DNA from: Alphaproteobacteria bacterium UBA5343
Lineage (GTDB): Bacteria > Pseudomonadota > Alphaproteobacteria > RF32 > UBA5343
Length of the DNA: 23,332 nt
Direction: 5' to 3'
NCBI GenBank assembly: GCA_002410125.1
Contig: DHQH01000027.1
Span: 1-23,332, forward strand
This document shows positions 13,680 to 21,057 of this stretch, piece after piece (positions within the stretch are counted from its first letter, which is position 1; each line of letters begins with the position of its first letter). The position numbers were made by a program, and so were the translations under genes. Under the pieces are notes generated by a model that made no database searches, had not been told where the DNA came from, and saw only the letters and a list, made by a program, of their open reading frames with translations.

Positions 13680-14966
13680 TTGCTAGATAAGGTAAAAAAA
13701 ATTATAATGATTTTAGGAGTGATTTGCTTCACTCTTACCTTGTCTAGTGAGGCTAATGCCTTTTTAGGTCTTTCATCAAAAAGTGATGAATTAAAGGAAG
13801 TTGAAAAGAAATTAGAAAAAGAAAAACAAGCCCAAAAAGAGTTTTCTAAAAAAGCTAAATCTATAAAGCAAGAAATTTCAGATGTTAGTAAAAAATTAGT
13901 TAGAAACGCTAAAACAGTGCAAGATTTAGAAGAAGACTTGCTTGAAATGGAGCGAAAACTAGAAAAACTTCAAAGAGAGCAAATTGAAACAGCGGAAAGA
14001 TTAGGTATTAAAAAAGAGCAAATGATAAAGGTAATATCTGCTCTACAAAATTTAGCTTGGAAACCAAGTGAGGCACTAATAGCTCAGCCAACTAATCCAA
14101 TTGATACTGTTAGAAGTGCTATTATATTACGAGAAACTTTACCAAATATTGAAGTTAGAGCTCATAATCTAAGAGATAAATTAAAGCAGCTAACTAGGCT
14201 TAAAAAATCTATAAAATATCAATTAGCAAAAATTAAAAAATCAAAAATTAGCCTCAATGCTAGTCAAAGTGATCTTAAAAAATTAGCAAAGAAAAAACTA
14301 GCCCTTAGAAAGAAATTAGAAAAGAAATCAGAAAATGCAAAGAAAAATGCTAGAAAATTAGCAAGCCAAGCAGGGGATATAAAGGAACTTTTAATAAAAC
14401 TTGCTGAAGAACAAAAAAGAGCAGAAGAAAAAAGATTGGCTGAGTTAAAGAAAAAAGAAGAAGCTAAAAAGCTAATGGAAGAAAAAAGACTCAAAGAACT
14501 CAAAGAGCAAGGTGTCAAAACTGCAAGTCTGATAAAACATAAACCAACTAAGCCAGAAGTTAAAACTGTAATAAGCTATAATTTCAAAAAAGCTAAAGGT
14601 AAATTACCTCTACCAGCAAGAGGTAAAATTGTTAAAAAATATGGGGAAACCCTCAAGCATAAAGCTCATGCAAAAGGTATAACTATTCAAACCAGAAAAA
14701 ATGCACAAGTTGTAGCACCATTTGATGGTAATGTTTTATATGCTGGAGATTTTAGAGGTTATGGTAAAGTTATAATTATAGATCACGGTGATAGCTATCA
14801 TAGCTTGATAGCAGGCCTGGAGGGGGTAAATGTGGATGTTGGACAAACACTACTGGCTGGTGAGCCAATCGGGCTTATGACTAAAAATGAAATAAACCCA
14901 AATCTTTATGTAGAGTTGAGGAAAAATACGCAACCAATAAATCCACTCCCATGGTTTAAACATTGA
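13680..14966 (+). CDS. envC: EnvC-like murein hydrolase activator with a degenerate LytM domain
   Basis: A 428-residue periplasmic division protein, expected to activate cell-wall amidases. The start is TTG at 13680, with AGGATAGAG well placed; starting at Met10 would shorten the basic signal-peptide N-region. The signal peptide ends ANA (25-27). Residues 33-280 are a long lysine/glutamate-rich coiled coil, as in EnvC. The LytM/M23 fold is at about 307-428 (LPLPARGKIVKKYGE to the end). The zinc ligands are missing: the expected H-x-G-x-D site reads HAKGITI with Thr335 for Asp, the YAHL histidine is Gly379, and the HLHFE motif is NLYVE (408-412). It should therefore not cut peptidoglycan itself, which fits the EnvC/DipM class of activators. 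It lies between gpmI and ctpA, the usual place. The 3' end lies inside a long palindrome. Confidence 0.9.
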   Translation: MLDKVKKIIMILGVICFTLTLSSEANAFLGLSSKSDELKEVEKKLEKEKQAQKEFSKKAKSIKQEISDVSKKLVRNAKTVQDLEEDLLEMERKLEKLQREQIETAERLGIKKEQMIKVISALQNLAWKPSEALIAQPTNPIDTVRSAIILRETLPNIEVRAHNLRDKLKQLTRLKKSIKYQLAKIKKSKISLNASQSDLKKLAKKKLALRKKLEKKSENAKKNARKLASQAGDIKELLIKLAEEQKRAEEKRLAELKKKEEAKKLMEEKRLKELKEQGVKTASLIKHKPTKPEVKTVISYNFKKAKGKLPLPARGKIVKKYGETLKHKAHAKGITIQTRKNAQVVAPFDGNVLYAGDFRGYGKVIIIDHGDSYHSLIAGLEGVNVDVGQTLLAGEPIGLMTKNEINPNLYVELRKNTQPINPLPWFKH

Positions 14967-15082
14967 TTCTAGTGGCAATTTTGTTGTTAACTGCAAATAT
15001 TTTGCTCAAGTCATTTAGTAAGGTCTAAAATCAATCGCAAAATTTCTTGTTGCCTAAAAATTGCCACTAGAATCAATGTTTA
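14957..15082. repeat. Module B palindrome, copy 2 (3' end of envC)
   Basis: The arms 14957-14982 and 15057-15082 pair perfectly over 26 bp and include the last two codons and stop of envC. The core stems are ATTTTGC (14999-15005) with GCAAAAT (15037-15043), and TTTAG (15014-15018) with CTAAA (15025-15029) around a 6-base loop. The core matches copies 1 and 3, but the arms do not match their arms. There is no T run, so it is not a standard terminator. Confidence 0.88.
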
Positions 15083-15090
15083 GCATTTCG

Positions 15091-15126
15091 AAGTTAATGC
15101 ACCTTGTCAAAAAATCTTTCAGATTT
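15091..15126. repeat. Module D, copy 3
   Basis: It opens AAGTTAATGCACCTTGTCAA and continues AAAATCTTTCAGATTTA. It matches the second half of 5974-6021 closely. It follows the palindrome arm by 8 bp. The rest of 15127-15261 is AT-rich upstream sequence of ctpA. Confidence 0.7.
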
Positions 15127-15174
15127 AATAGAGAGAAAATTCAATATTTATATAGAAAAGTTTTAATAAAATGT

Positions 15175-15190
15175 AACTAAATGTTTAGTT
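15175..15190. promoter_or_regulatory. 16-bp palindrome upstream of ctpA, possible operator
   Basis: AACTAAATGTTTAGTT is a near-perfect inverted repeat (7-bp arms, TG centre). Its right arm overlaps the -35 TTTAGT (15184-15189) of a candidate promoter with a 17-bp spacer and -10 TATGAT (15207-15212). That position would suit a repressor site, but the AT content makes chance possible. Confidence 0.3.
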
Positions 15191-15261
15191 TTATTTGCTA
15201 TAGGTTTATGATATGTTTAAATGACTTTAAAAATTCTAGAAAAATATTGGGATAAATAATA

Positions 15262-16551
15262 ATGAATAAAAATTTCTATCGTAGTTTTGTAACCCTTTTT
15301 GTGTTAACTATAATTGCTATTTCTACAGCGAATGCTAAAGAAACAGATAAAGTTAAAAATAGTGATGTTGAAACATATGAATTGTTAAACCTTTTTGGTG
15401 ATGTGTTTGAGAGGGTTAAAAAAGATTATGTAGAAGAAGTTGGTGATAGAAAATTAATTGAATCTGCTATTAATGGAATGCTTACTTCTCTTGATCCTCA
15501 CTCTGGTTATTTAGATCTTAAGAGTTTTAAGGATATGCAACAACAAACCCAAGGTAAATTTGGTGGTCTTGGGATTGAAGTTACTATGGAGAATGGTTTA
15601 GTAAAAGTTGTTTCTCCAATTGATGATACTCCAGCATTTAAAGCAGGATTAAAGCCAGGGGACTATATCACTCATCTTGATGGACAACCAGTAATTGGTC
15701 TTAGTCTTAGTGAAGCAGTAGATAAAATGAGAGGTAAAGTTGGTTCAAAAATAGAGCTAACAATTAGAAGAGAAGGTGAGAAATCTTTTGATGTGAAAAT
15801 TAAAAGAGCTGTGATTAAAATTCAATCTGTAAAACATGAAACTATTAATGATGAGATTGGATATATTAGAATTACATCTTTTACAGAAGATGGTGATAAG
15901 AATATTGAAAAAGCCATTGCTAAAATTAAAGATAAATTAGATGGTAATTTGAAAGGTTTAATCCTTGATATTAGAAGTAATCCTGGTGGGCTTTTAGATC
16001 AGGCTGTTGCTATTTCTGATTTATTCCTTGATAAGGGGGAAATCGTTTCTACTCGTTCTCGTAAGGAGGAAGACACACTTAGATATGATGCTAAAAAAGG
16101 TGATATTACTGATGGGCTTCCTATTGTGGTGCTTATTAATGGTGGATCTGCATCTGCATCAGAAATTGTTGCTGGTGCTCTTCAAGATCATAAAAGAGCG
16201 ATTGTGATGGGGCAGAAATCTTTTGGTAAGGGGAGTGTGCAAACAGTTGTTCCTTTGATTAGAAATGGAGCTATGAAAATTACTACAGCTAGATATTATA
16301 CCCCATCTGGCAGATCTATCCAAGCAACAGGGATTGTGCCAGATATTGAAGTTAAATTGGCTAAAGTTGAAGAAGTAGAAGATGGCTTAAATATTAGTGA
16401 GGCTGATCTTAAAAATGCTCTTAAAAATGATGCTAAAAGAGATGAAAAGAACAAAAAAGAAAAAAGCGAAAAAGAAAAGAAATTACTTGCTGATTATCAA
16501 ATTGTGAGAGCTGTTGATGTGATTAAAGCATTATCTCTTTATGAAAAATAG
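15262..16551 (+). CDS. ctpA: C-terminal processing peptidase (S41 family) CtpA
   Basis: A 429-residue periplasmic serine protease of the S41 family, which cuts proteins near their C-termini and often tunes wall hydrolases. The signal peptide ends ANA at about 25. An N-terminal helical part carries ESAINGMLTSLDPHSGYLD (about 66-84). The PDZ domain follows (GLGIEVTMENGLVKVVSP onward). The protease core contains LRSNPGG-like DIRSNPGGLLDQA and the catalytic Ser298 in GGSASASEI. Lys323 in SFGKGSVQ lies 25 residues later, the same spacing as Ser452/Lys477 in E. coli Prc. The lysine/glutamate-rich stretch near 390-410 is a linker. The deacetylase-like gene starts 10 bp after its stop. Co-location with envC fits a wall-remodelling role. 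Confidence 0.95.
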   Translation: MNKNFYRSFVTLFVLTIIAISTANAKETDKVKNSDVETYELLNLFGDVFERVKKDYVEEVGDRKLIESAINGMLTSLDPHSGYLDLKSFKDMQQQTQGKFGGLGIEVTMENGLVKVVSPIDDTPAFKAGLKPGDYITHLDGQPVIGLSLSEAVDKMRGKVGSKIELTIRREGEKSFDVKIKRAVIKIQSVKHETINDEIGYIRITSFTEDGDKNIEKAIAKIKDKLDGNLKGLILDIRSNPGGLLDQAVAISDLFLDKGEIVSTRSRKEEDTLRYDAKKGDITDGLPIVVLINGGSASASEIVAGALQDHKRAIVMGQKSFGKGSVQTVVPLIRNGAMKITTARYYTPSGRSIQATGIVPDIEVKLAKVEEVEDGLNISEADLKNALKNDAKRDEKNKKEKSEKEKKLLADYQIVRAVDVIKALSLYEK

Positions 16552-16561
16552 GATAAAATAA

Positions 16562-18142
16562 ATGGGTTTTCTTAACAAATTAAAATCTATTATCAGGAAT
16601 ATTACCAATAAGGCAACTGGTGTTTATACAATAGATCCTGATGTTGCTAAGCAATTTGAGAGTATGAGCCTTGATGAGGATAGTTTTAATTTTGATGATG
16701 AGCATAATCAAGAAGAAGGATCTAGTTCTGAGTCCGTAATTCCTTCAATGTCGCAAGAAGTTGGTGTAAATAAAGAGAAAAAAAAATTTGTAATTATTGC
16801 TGTTATAGCTGCGGTCTTAATTATTTTAATTACTTGTCTTAGCTTTTGTGGTGAAGAGATTCAAGAAGGCAATGCTGATGAGTTGATGTTTGGTAAAACA
16901 AAGATTCCAAGAGTTGTTTTGACGCTTCCTGATAAGTTTGATTCTGTGATTACCCGAGTTGATATGGATGAAAGTGAAGAAGATGTTGATGAAGATATCA
17001 AAGCTGTTATGGATAGCCTAGAGCAAGAAGTTGAGCAAGAGTTGGAAGAAGATGAAACTGCTAGTGAAGATATTGCCGCCCTAATTAAAAGTAATAGATT
17101 TGATGATTTAGAACTTGAAGATAAAAAAGAAAAAATTGATTTATTTACAGTAGAAGAAAAAGATAAAGAGCTTCTGAATGTGAATACAGAATATAAAAGA
17201 AAGAAAGCAAAAGAAATTATAGGTGACAAACCTGTATTATCTATCCCAAGAGCTCCAGAGAGTGTTGAAAGTGATGAGATAATTATGGAAATGCCAACTC
17301 TTTCTTATCTGCATGGTGATGCAATTATTACCCCATTAGAGCCAATTAATCCTAATATAGAATTATTGGAAGTAAAAACAGGATATTCTTTACCTAAAGT
17401 TAGTGATGGATATAGAAAGCCTTGGATTGAATATTCTAAAAGAGTTGATACTCCACCAAATTTTAAAAGAATTTCTATAGTAGTAAAATCCCTAGGACTT
17501 AACAAATCAGTAACTGATGCAGCAATAGAATCTCTGCCTGCCAATATCTCCCTTTCTTTTAGTCCTTATACTAAAAATATTGGAGAATTGATAACCAAAG
17601 CTCGTGAGTTTGGACATGAGGCATATATTGACTTGCCATTAGAAGGAGAAGATTTTCCAAATAGTGATGTCGGTCCAAAGGGATTAATAACCGAAGTTCC
17701 AGTTTTAGAAAATCTAAAAAGATTAAAAGAAGTTATGGCATCGGGTGGTGCATATTCAGGTTTGCTTGCTCTTGATGGAGCTGTATTTGCAGCTAATGAT
17801 AAGCATATCCTACCAGTTATGAAGATGATTTCAGAGCGAGGGTTAATATATCTTGATGGAACAAAAGGACAAGGTCTTCCAGTGCCTCTAGAATATGATT
17901 TAGCCCATAAATTAGCTGATATAATAATAGATGGCAATATTTTTAGAAATGCAATTGAAGCACAGCTTAAATATGCAGAAAGATTAACAGAATATCAAGG
18001 TGATGTATTAATCGTAATTGAACCAAATCCTCTAACCTTTAAAATGGTATTTGACTGGCTTAATACATTCTCAATGCCAGAAGATGAAACGATAGTGAAG
18101 GCGTTAGCGTTAGTTCCAGTTTCTAACTTGGTCGCAGAGTAA
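16562..18142 (+). CDS. Divergent polysaccharide deacetylase family protein, apparently degenerate
   Basis: A 526-residue inner-membrane protein. Residues 1-74 are cytosolic, 75-96 form one transmembrane helix, about 130-220 are a very acidic periplasmic linker, and 303-525 are a divergent polysaccharide deacetylase domain (YibQ relatives). The family course is visible: FKRISIVVKSLGLN, LSFSPYTKNI, GHEAYIDLPLEGEDFPN, GPKGLI, RGLIYLDGTKGQG and ALVPVSNLV. From memory of the family, the VIDDLG aspartates are VVKSLG here (308-312). The HLP histidine is Asp357, the NNHMGS motif is LLALDG (401-406), and the GHPHP histidines are EPNP (487-490). The usual metal and catalytic residues therefore seem to be missing, which makes hydrolysis doubtful. 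Partial loss also occurs in other alphaproteobacterial members. It is the last gene of the ctpA unit and ends in a palindrome. Confidence 0.85.
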   Translation: MGFLNKLKSIIRNITNKATGVYTIDPDVAKQFESMSLDEDSFNFDDEHNQEEGSSSESVIPSMSQEVGVNKEKKKFVIIAVIAAVLIILITCLSFCGEEIQEGNADELMFGKTKIPRVVLTLPDKFDSVITRVDMDESEEDVDEDIKAVMDSLEQEVEQELEEDETASEDIAALIKSNRFDDLELEDKKEKIDLFTVEEKDKELLNVNTEYKRKKAKEIIGDKPVLSIPRAPESVESDEIIMEMPTLSYLHGDAIITPLEPINPNIELLEVKTGYSLPKVSDGYRKPWIEYSKRVDTPPNFKRISIVVKSLGLNKSVTDAAIESLPANISLSFSPYTKNIGELITKAREFGHEAYIDLPLEGEDFPNSDVGPKGLITEVPVLENLKRLKEVMASGGAYSGLLALDGAVFAANDKHILPVMKMISERGLIYLDGTKGQGLPVPLEYDLAHKLADIIIDGNIFRNAIEAQLKYAERLTEYQGDVLIVIEPNPLTFKMVFDWLNTFSMPEDETIVKALALVPVSNLVAE

Positions 18143-18265
18143 CTATATAATTGACTATTTTGTTGTTGACTGCGAATATTTTGCTCCAGTCATTTACTGA
18201 CTTATGTAAAATCAGTCGCAAAATTTCTTGTCTACTAAAACTAGTCTAATTCTATAGTTACTCTG
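18135..18265. repeat. Module B palindrome, copy 3 (3' end of the deacetylase gene)
   Basis: The arms begin CAGAGTAACTATA (18135-18147) and end TATAGTTACTCTG (18253-18265), a perfect 13-bp pairing that continues imperfectly inward. The left arm contains the last codon and the stop. The core stems are ATTTTGC (18178-18184) with GCAAAAT (18218-18224), and TTTAC (18193-18197) with GTAAA (18206-18210). That second stem has swapped its closing G-C pair to C-G relative to copies 1 and 2. Confidence 0.85.
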
Positions 18266-18304
18266 TTGTAGTTAGATTTTGAGACTTATGGATTTTATAT
18301 ATAT

Positions 18305-18340
18305 AAAAAAAGGGGGCTTGATAGCTCCCTTTTTTGTTTT
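18305..18340. terminator. Bidirectional rho-independent terminator between ctpA and atp units
   Basis: AAAAAAAGGGGGCT (18305-18318) pairs with AGCTCCCTTTTTT (18323-18335) around a short TGAT loop. T runs lie on both strands, so it can end the convergent deacetylase and atpC transcripts. It is independent of the module B palindrome just upstream. Confidence 0.85.
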
Positions 18341-18356
18341 GTGGATTTATATTGCT

Positions 18357-18635
18357 TTATTGCTTGTTTTTAGCGTCTGTGATTTCTTCGGCTATTAATT
18401 TACAATAGTTATTAGCAATATCTGCAATGCCAGTACTTACAAAGTATTTAGCGGTTTCTTTATCATTGTTATCTAAGATTGAAACTACACCTTCTTTGGT
18501 TTGTAAGTTAGTTGGGGCTCTTGATGGCAGAACAGCTATTGGTCCATCAAAGGCTGGAATGATAGCTTTTGCACATTCAATCTTTTTGAATGTTTTTTCT
18601 GGTAATATTAGCTCAATAGTTATTTTTTCTGCCAT
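18357..18635 (-). CDS. atpC: F1F0 ATP synthase epsilon subunit, short form
   Basis: Epsilon sits on the central stalk with gamma. This copy is only 92 residues and consists of the N-terminal beta-sandwich alone: ITIELILPEKTFKKIECAKA, IIPAFDGPIAVLPSRAPTNL, a GVVSI strand, and KYFVSTGIADI. E. coli epsilon is about 139 residues, the last 50 forming two helices that can lock the rotor. Those helices are absent, and the frame ends AKNKQ at a proper stop just before the terminator, so this looks like a natural short form. A short epsilon cannot act as the usual brake. It is the last gene of the atpHAGDC operon, 12 bp after atpD. Confidence 0.92.
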   Translation of the reverse strand: MAEKITIELILPEKTFKKIECAKAIIPAFDGPIAVLPSRAPTNLQTKEGVVSILDNNDKETAKYFVSTGIADIANNYCKLIAEEITDAKNKQ

Positions 18636-18647
18636 TAGATATTTTCC

Positions 18648-20084
18648 TTACGCTGCTTCTTTTGCCATTTTTTCTGCTTTTTTAACAGCTTCTTCAATAG
18701 TTCCTACCATATAGAATGCTTGTTCTGGTAAATCGTCATATTCACCATTTAAGATGCCTTTAAATCCTTTGATTGTGTCTTCTAATTTAACAAACACACC
18801 AGGTGTTCCTGTAAAGATTTCAGCAACATGGAATGGTTGGGATAAGAATCTTTGGATTTTTCTAGCACGAGAAACAATATCTTTATCTTCTTCGGATAAT
18901 TCATCCATACCAAGAATTGCGATAATATCTTGCAATGCTTTATATTTTTGTAATGTTTCTTGAACACCCCTTGCAACTTCGTAATGTTCATCACCAACGA
19001 TTTGTGGATCTAAGATACGACTAGTTGAGTCTAATGGATCCACAGCTGGATAAATTCCAAGTTCAGCTATTTGACGACTAAGAACGGTTGTTGCGTCTAA
19101 GTGAGCAAATGTTGTTGCAGGAGCAGGGTCAGTCAAATCATCAGCTGGCACATATACTGCTTGCACTGATGTGATTGAACCTTTTTTCGTTGTTGTAATT
19201 CTCTCTTGCATAGCACCCATATCAGTACCAAGAGTTGGTTGATAACCAACGGCTGATGGAATACGACCAAGAAGGGCTGATACTTCTGAACCTGCTTGAG
19301 TGAAACGGAAGATATTATCAACAAAGAATAGCACATCTTGCCCTTCTTCATCACGGAAATATTCTGCTTGAGTTAGACCAGATAGCGCAACTCTTGCACG
19401 AGCTCCAGGAGGTTCATTCATTTGTCCATAAACAAGTGAACATTTAGACTGAGTACCTTCTAAATCAATAACACCAGAGTCAATCATTTCGTGGTATAAA
19501 TCGTTACCTTCACGAGTTCTTTCACCAACACCGGCAAATACGGAGTATCCACCATGACCTTTAGCGATATTATTGATTAGCTCCATAATAAGAACAGTTT
19601 TACCAACACCAGCACCACCAAATAGACCGATTTTACCACCTTTTGCATAAGGAGCTAAGAGGTCGATAACCTTAATACCTGTAACTAATACTTCTGTGTC
19701 AGTTGATTGTTCAACATATTCAGGAGCTGGTCGGTGAATAGGGTAGTGAGCTTTAGCTTTAACAGGACCTCTTTCATCCACTGGTTCGCCAATTACATTT
19801 ACAATTCTACCTAATGTATCAGGACCAACAGGAACTGAGATTGGTTTGCCTGTATTTTCTACAACCTGACCTCTAACTAGACCATCTGTAGTGTCCATAG
19901 CGATAGTTCTAACAACAGATTCGCCTAAGTGTTGAGCTGCTTCTAAAACTAATTTTTTGCCTTGATTGTCAACAGTTAGGGCGGTTAAAATCTCTGGAAG
20001 TTCTTCTGTGTCGAATTTAACATCAACAACAGCTCCCATAACTTGAGAGATTTTTCCTGTTGGTAATTTTTTTGCTTTTGCCAT
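18648..20084 (-). CDS. atpD: F1F0 ATP synthase beta subunit
   Basis: The catalytic subunit of F1, where ADP and phosphate become ATP. The 478-residue protein has the Walker A motif GGAGVGKT (156-163), the GERTREGNDLYHEM block with the catalytic glutamate, LLFFVDNIFRFTQAGSEVSA-like Walker B (QDVLFFVDNIFRFTQ), and the DELSEED motif in full (DELSEEDKDI). Length and motifs are normal. A short lysine-rich N-terminal lead (MAKAKKLPTG) precedes the first strand. It lies 21 bp downstream of atpG, with a GGAGC ribosome site before the ATG at 20084. Confidence 0.98.
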   Translation of the reverse strand: MAKAKKLPTGKISQVMGAVVDVKFDTEELPEILTALTVDNQGKKLVLEAAQHLGESVVRTIAMDTTDGLVRGQVVENTGKPISVPVGPDTLGRIVNVIGEPVDERGPVKAKAHYPIHRPAPEYVEQSTDTEVLVTGIKVIDLLAPYAKGGKIGLFGGAGVGKTVLIMELINNIAKGHGGYSVFAGVGERTREGNDLYHEMIDSGVIDLEGTQSKCSLVYGQMNEPPGARARVALSGLTQAEYFRDEEGQDVLFFVDNIFRFTQAGSEVSALLGRIPSAVGYQPTLGTDMGAMQERITTTKKGSITSVQAVYVPADDLTDPAPATTFAHLDATTVLSRQIAELGIYPAVDPLDSTSRILDPQIVGDEHYEVARGVQETLQKYKALQDIIAILGMDELSEEDKDIVSRARKIQRFLSQPFHVAEIFTGTPGVFVKLEDTIKGFKGILNGEYDDLPEQAFYMVGTIEEAVKKAEKMAKEAA

Positions 20085-20105
20085 TTTTATGCTCCTAAAT
20101 TTTAC

Positions 20106-21026
20106 CTAGCTAGCAAGTGCTTCTGCACCTGAAATAATTTCTATTAATTCACTTGTAATACATGCTTGTCTTGTACGGTTATATGTTAGTGTTAGTTTGT
20201 TTATCATATCGCCTGCATTTCTTGTTGCATTATCCATTGATGTCATTCTTGAGCTATGTTCTGAGGCTTGAGAATGAATGATAGCATTAAACATTGCAGA
20301 GTTAATAACATAAGGAGTGATGTATTCAAGCATTGATTTTACATCTGGTTCATAATCATAATATGAGTTGTTTACAAAGTTTACGGCTTCTTCTTCATTT
20401 ATTTTATCTTCGATATTAAAAGGAAGAAGAGTTTCAGTTTTTACAATTCTAGTGATGGCTGATTCAAAATGGTTATACATAACCAAAATTTTATCAAACT
20501 TACCTTCTTTATAAAGCTCTATAAGCTCATTTGTAATTTCTTTGGTTTCTTGATAATTAGCACCTTTTTTTGCAATATCAGTATAGGTTTTATAAATTAG
20601 TTCAGGAGTGTCATATTTTATTAAGTCACTACCTTTTTTACCGATAGATAAAATCTTTACTTCTTTGCCTTCTGCTTCAAGTTTTGCGGTTTTTCTCCTT
20701 ATATCTTTTACGATTTGAGAGTTAAAGTTACCGCATAAACCTCTGTCAGAAGTAAATAATACTATTAAATATTTTTCATCTTTTTCCTTAGGGGTTAAAA
20801 GTTCTGGAAGGTCAAATTTTTGTTTAGTTTGCTCTTCTATTTCTTTTAGCTCTAAGATAATTCTTGAAAGAGTATTATTAATTGTTGTTGCATAAGGGAT
20901 AGAGGTTGTAATCATATTTTGTGATTTTCTAAGCCTTGCTGCTGCAACCATTTTCATCGCAGAAGTAATCTTCTGTGTTGATTTCACAGATGCTATTCTT
21001 TTTCTAAGGTCTTTTAGATTAGCCAT
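20106..21026 (-). CDS. atpG: F1F0 ATP synthase gamma subunit
   Basis: Gamma is the rotating shaft inside the alpha3beta3 ring. The 306-residue protein has the long N-terminal helix MANLKDLRKRIASVKSTQKI and the TSAMKMVAAARLRKSQ motif, the LFTSDRGLCGNFNSQI motif in the Rossmann-like domain, and the C-terminal helix ending MINKLTLTYNRTRQACITSE, then LIEIISGAEAL. Family lengths are about 290, so it is slightly long; the extra residues lie in the middle domain. It sits between atpA (31 bp upstream) and atpD. Confidence 0.97.
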   Translation of the reverse strand: MANLKDLRKRIASVKSTQKITSAMKMVAAARLRKSQNMITTSIPYATTINNTLSRIILELKEIEEQTKQKFDLPELLTPKEKDEKYLIVLFTSDRGLCGNFNSQIVKDIRRKTAKLEAEGKEVKILSIGKKGSDLIKYDTPELIYKTYTDIAKKGANYQETKEITNELIELYKEGKFDKILVMYNHFESAITRIVKTETLLPFNIEDKINEEEAVNFVNNSYYDYEPDVKSMLEYITPYVINSAMFNAIIHSQASEHSSRMTSMDNATRNAGDMINKLTLTYNRTRQACITSELIEIISGAEALAS

Positions 21027-21057
21027 ATATCTTTATCCTTAAACTATACCTCTTAAA

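Noticed and set aside
14957..15082. Simple rho-independent terminator of envC
   Set aside because: It has no T run after the stem, is far longer than a terminator, and shares a core with two other loci.
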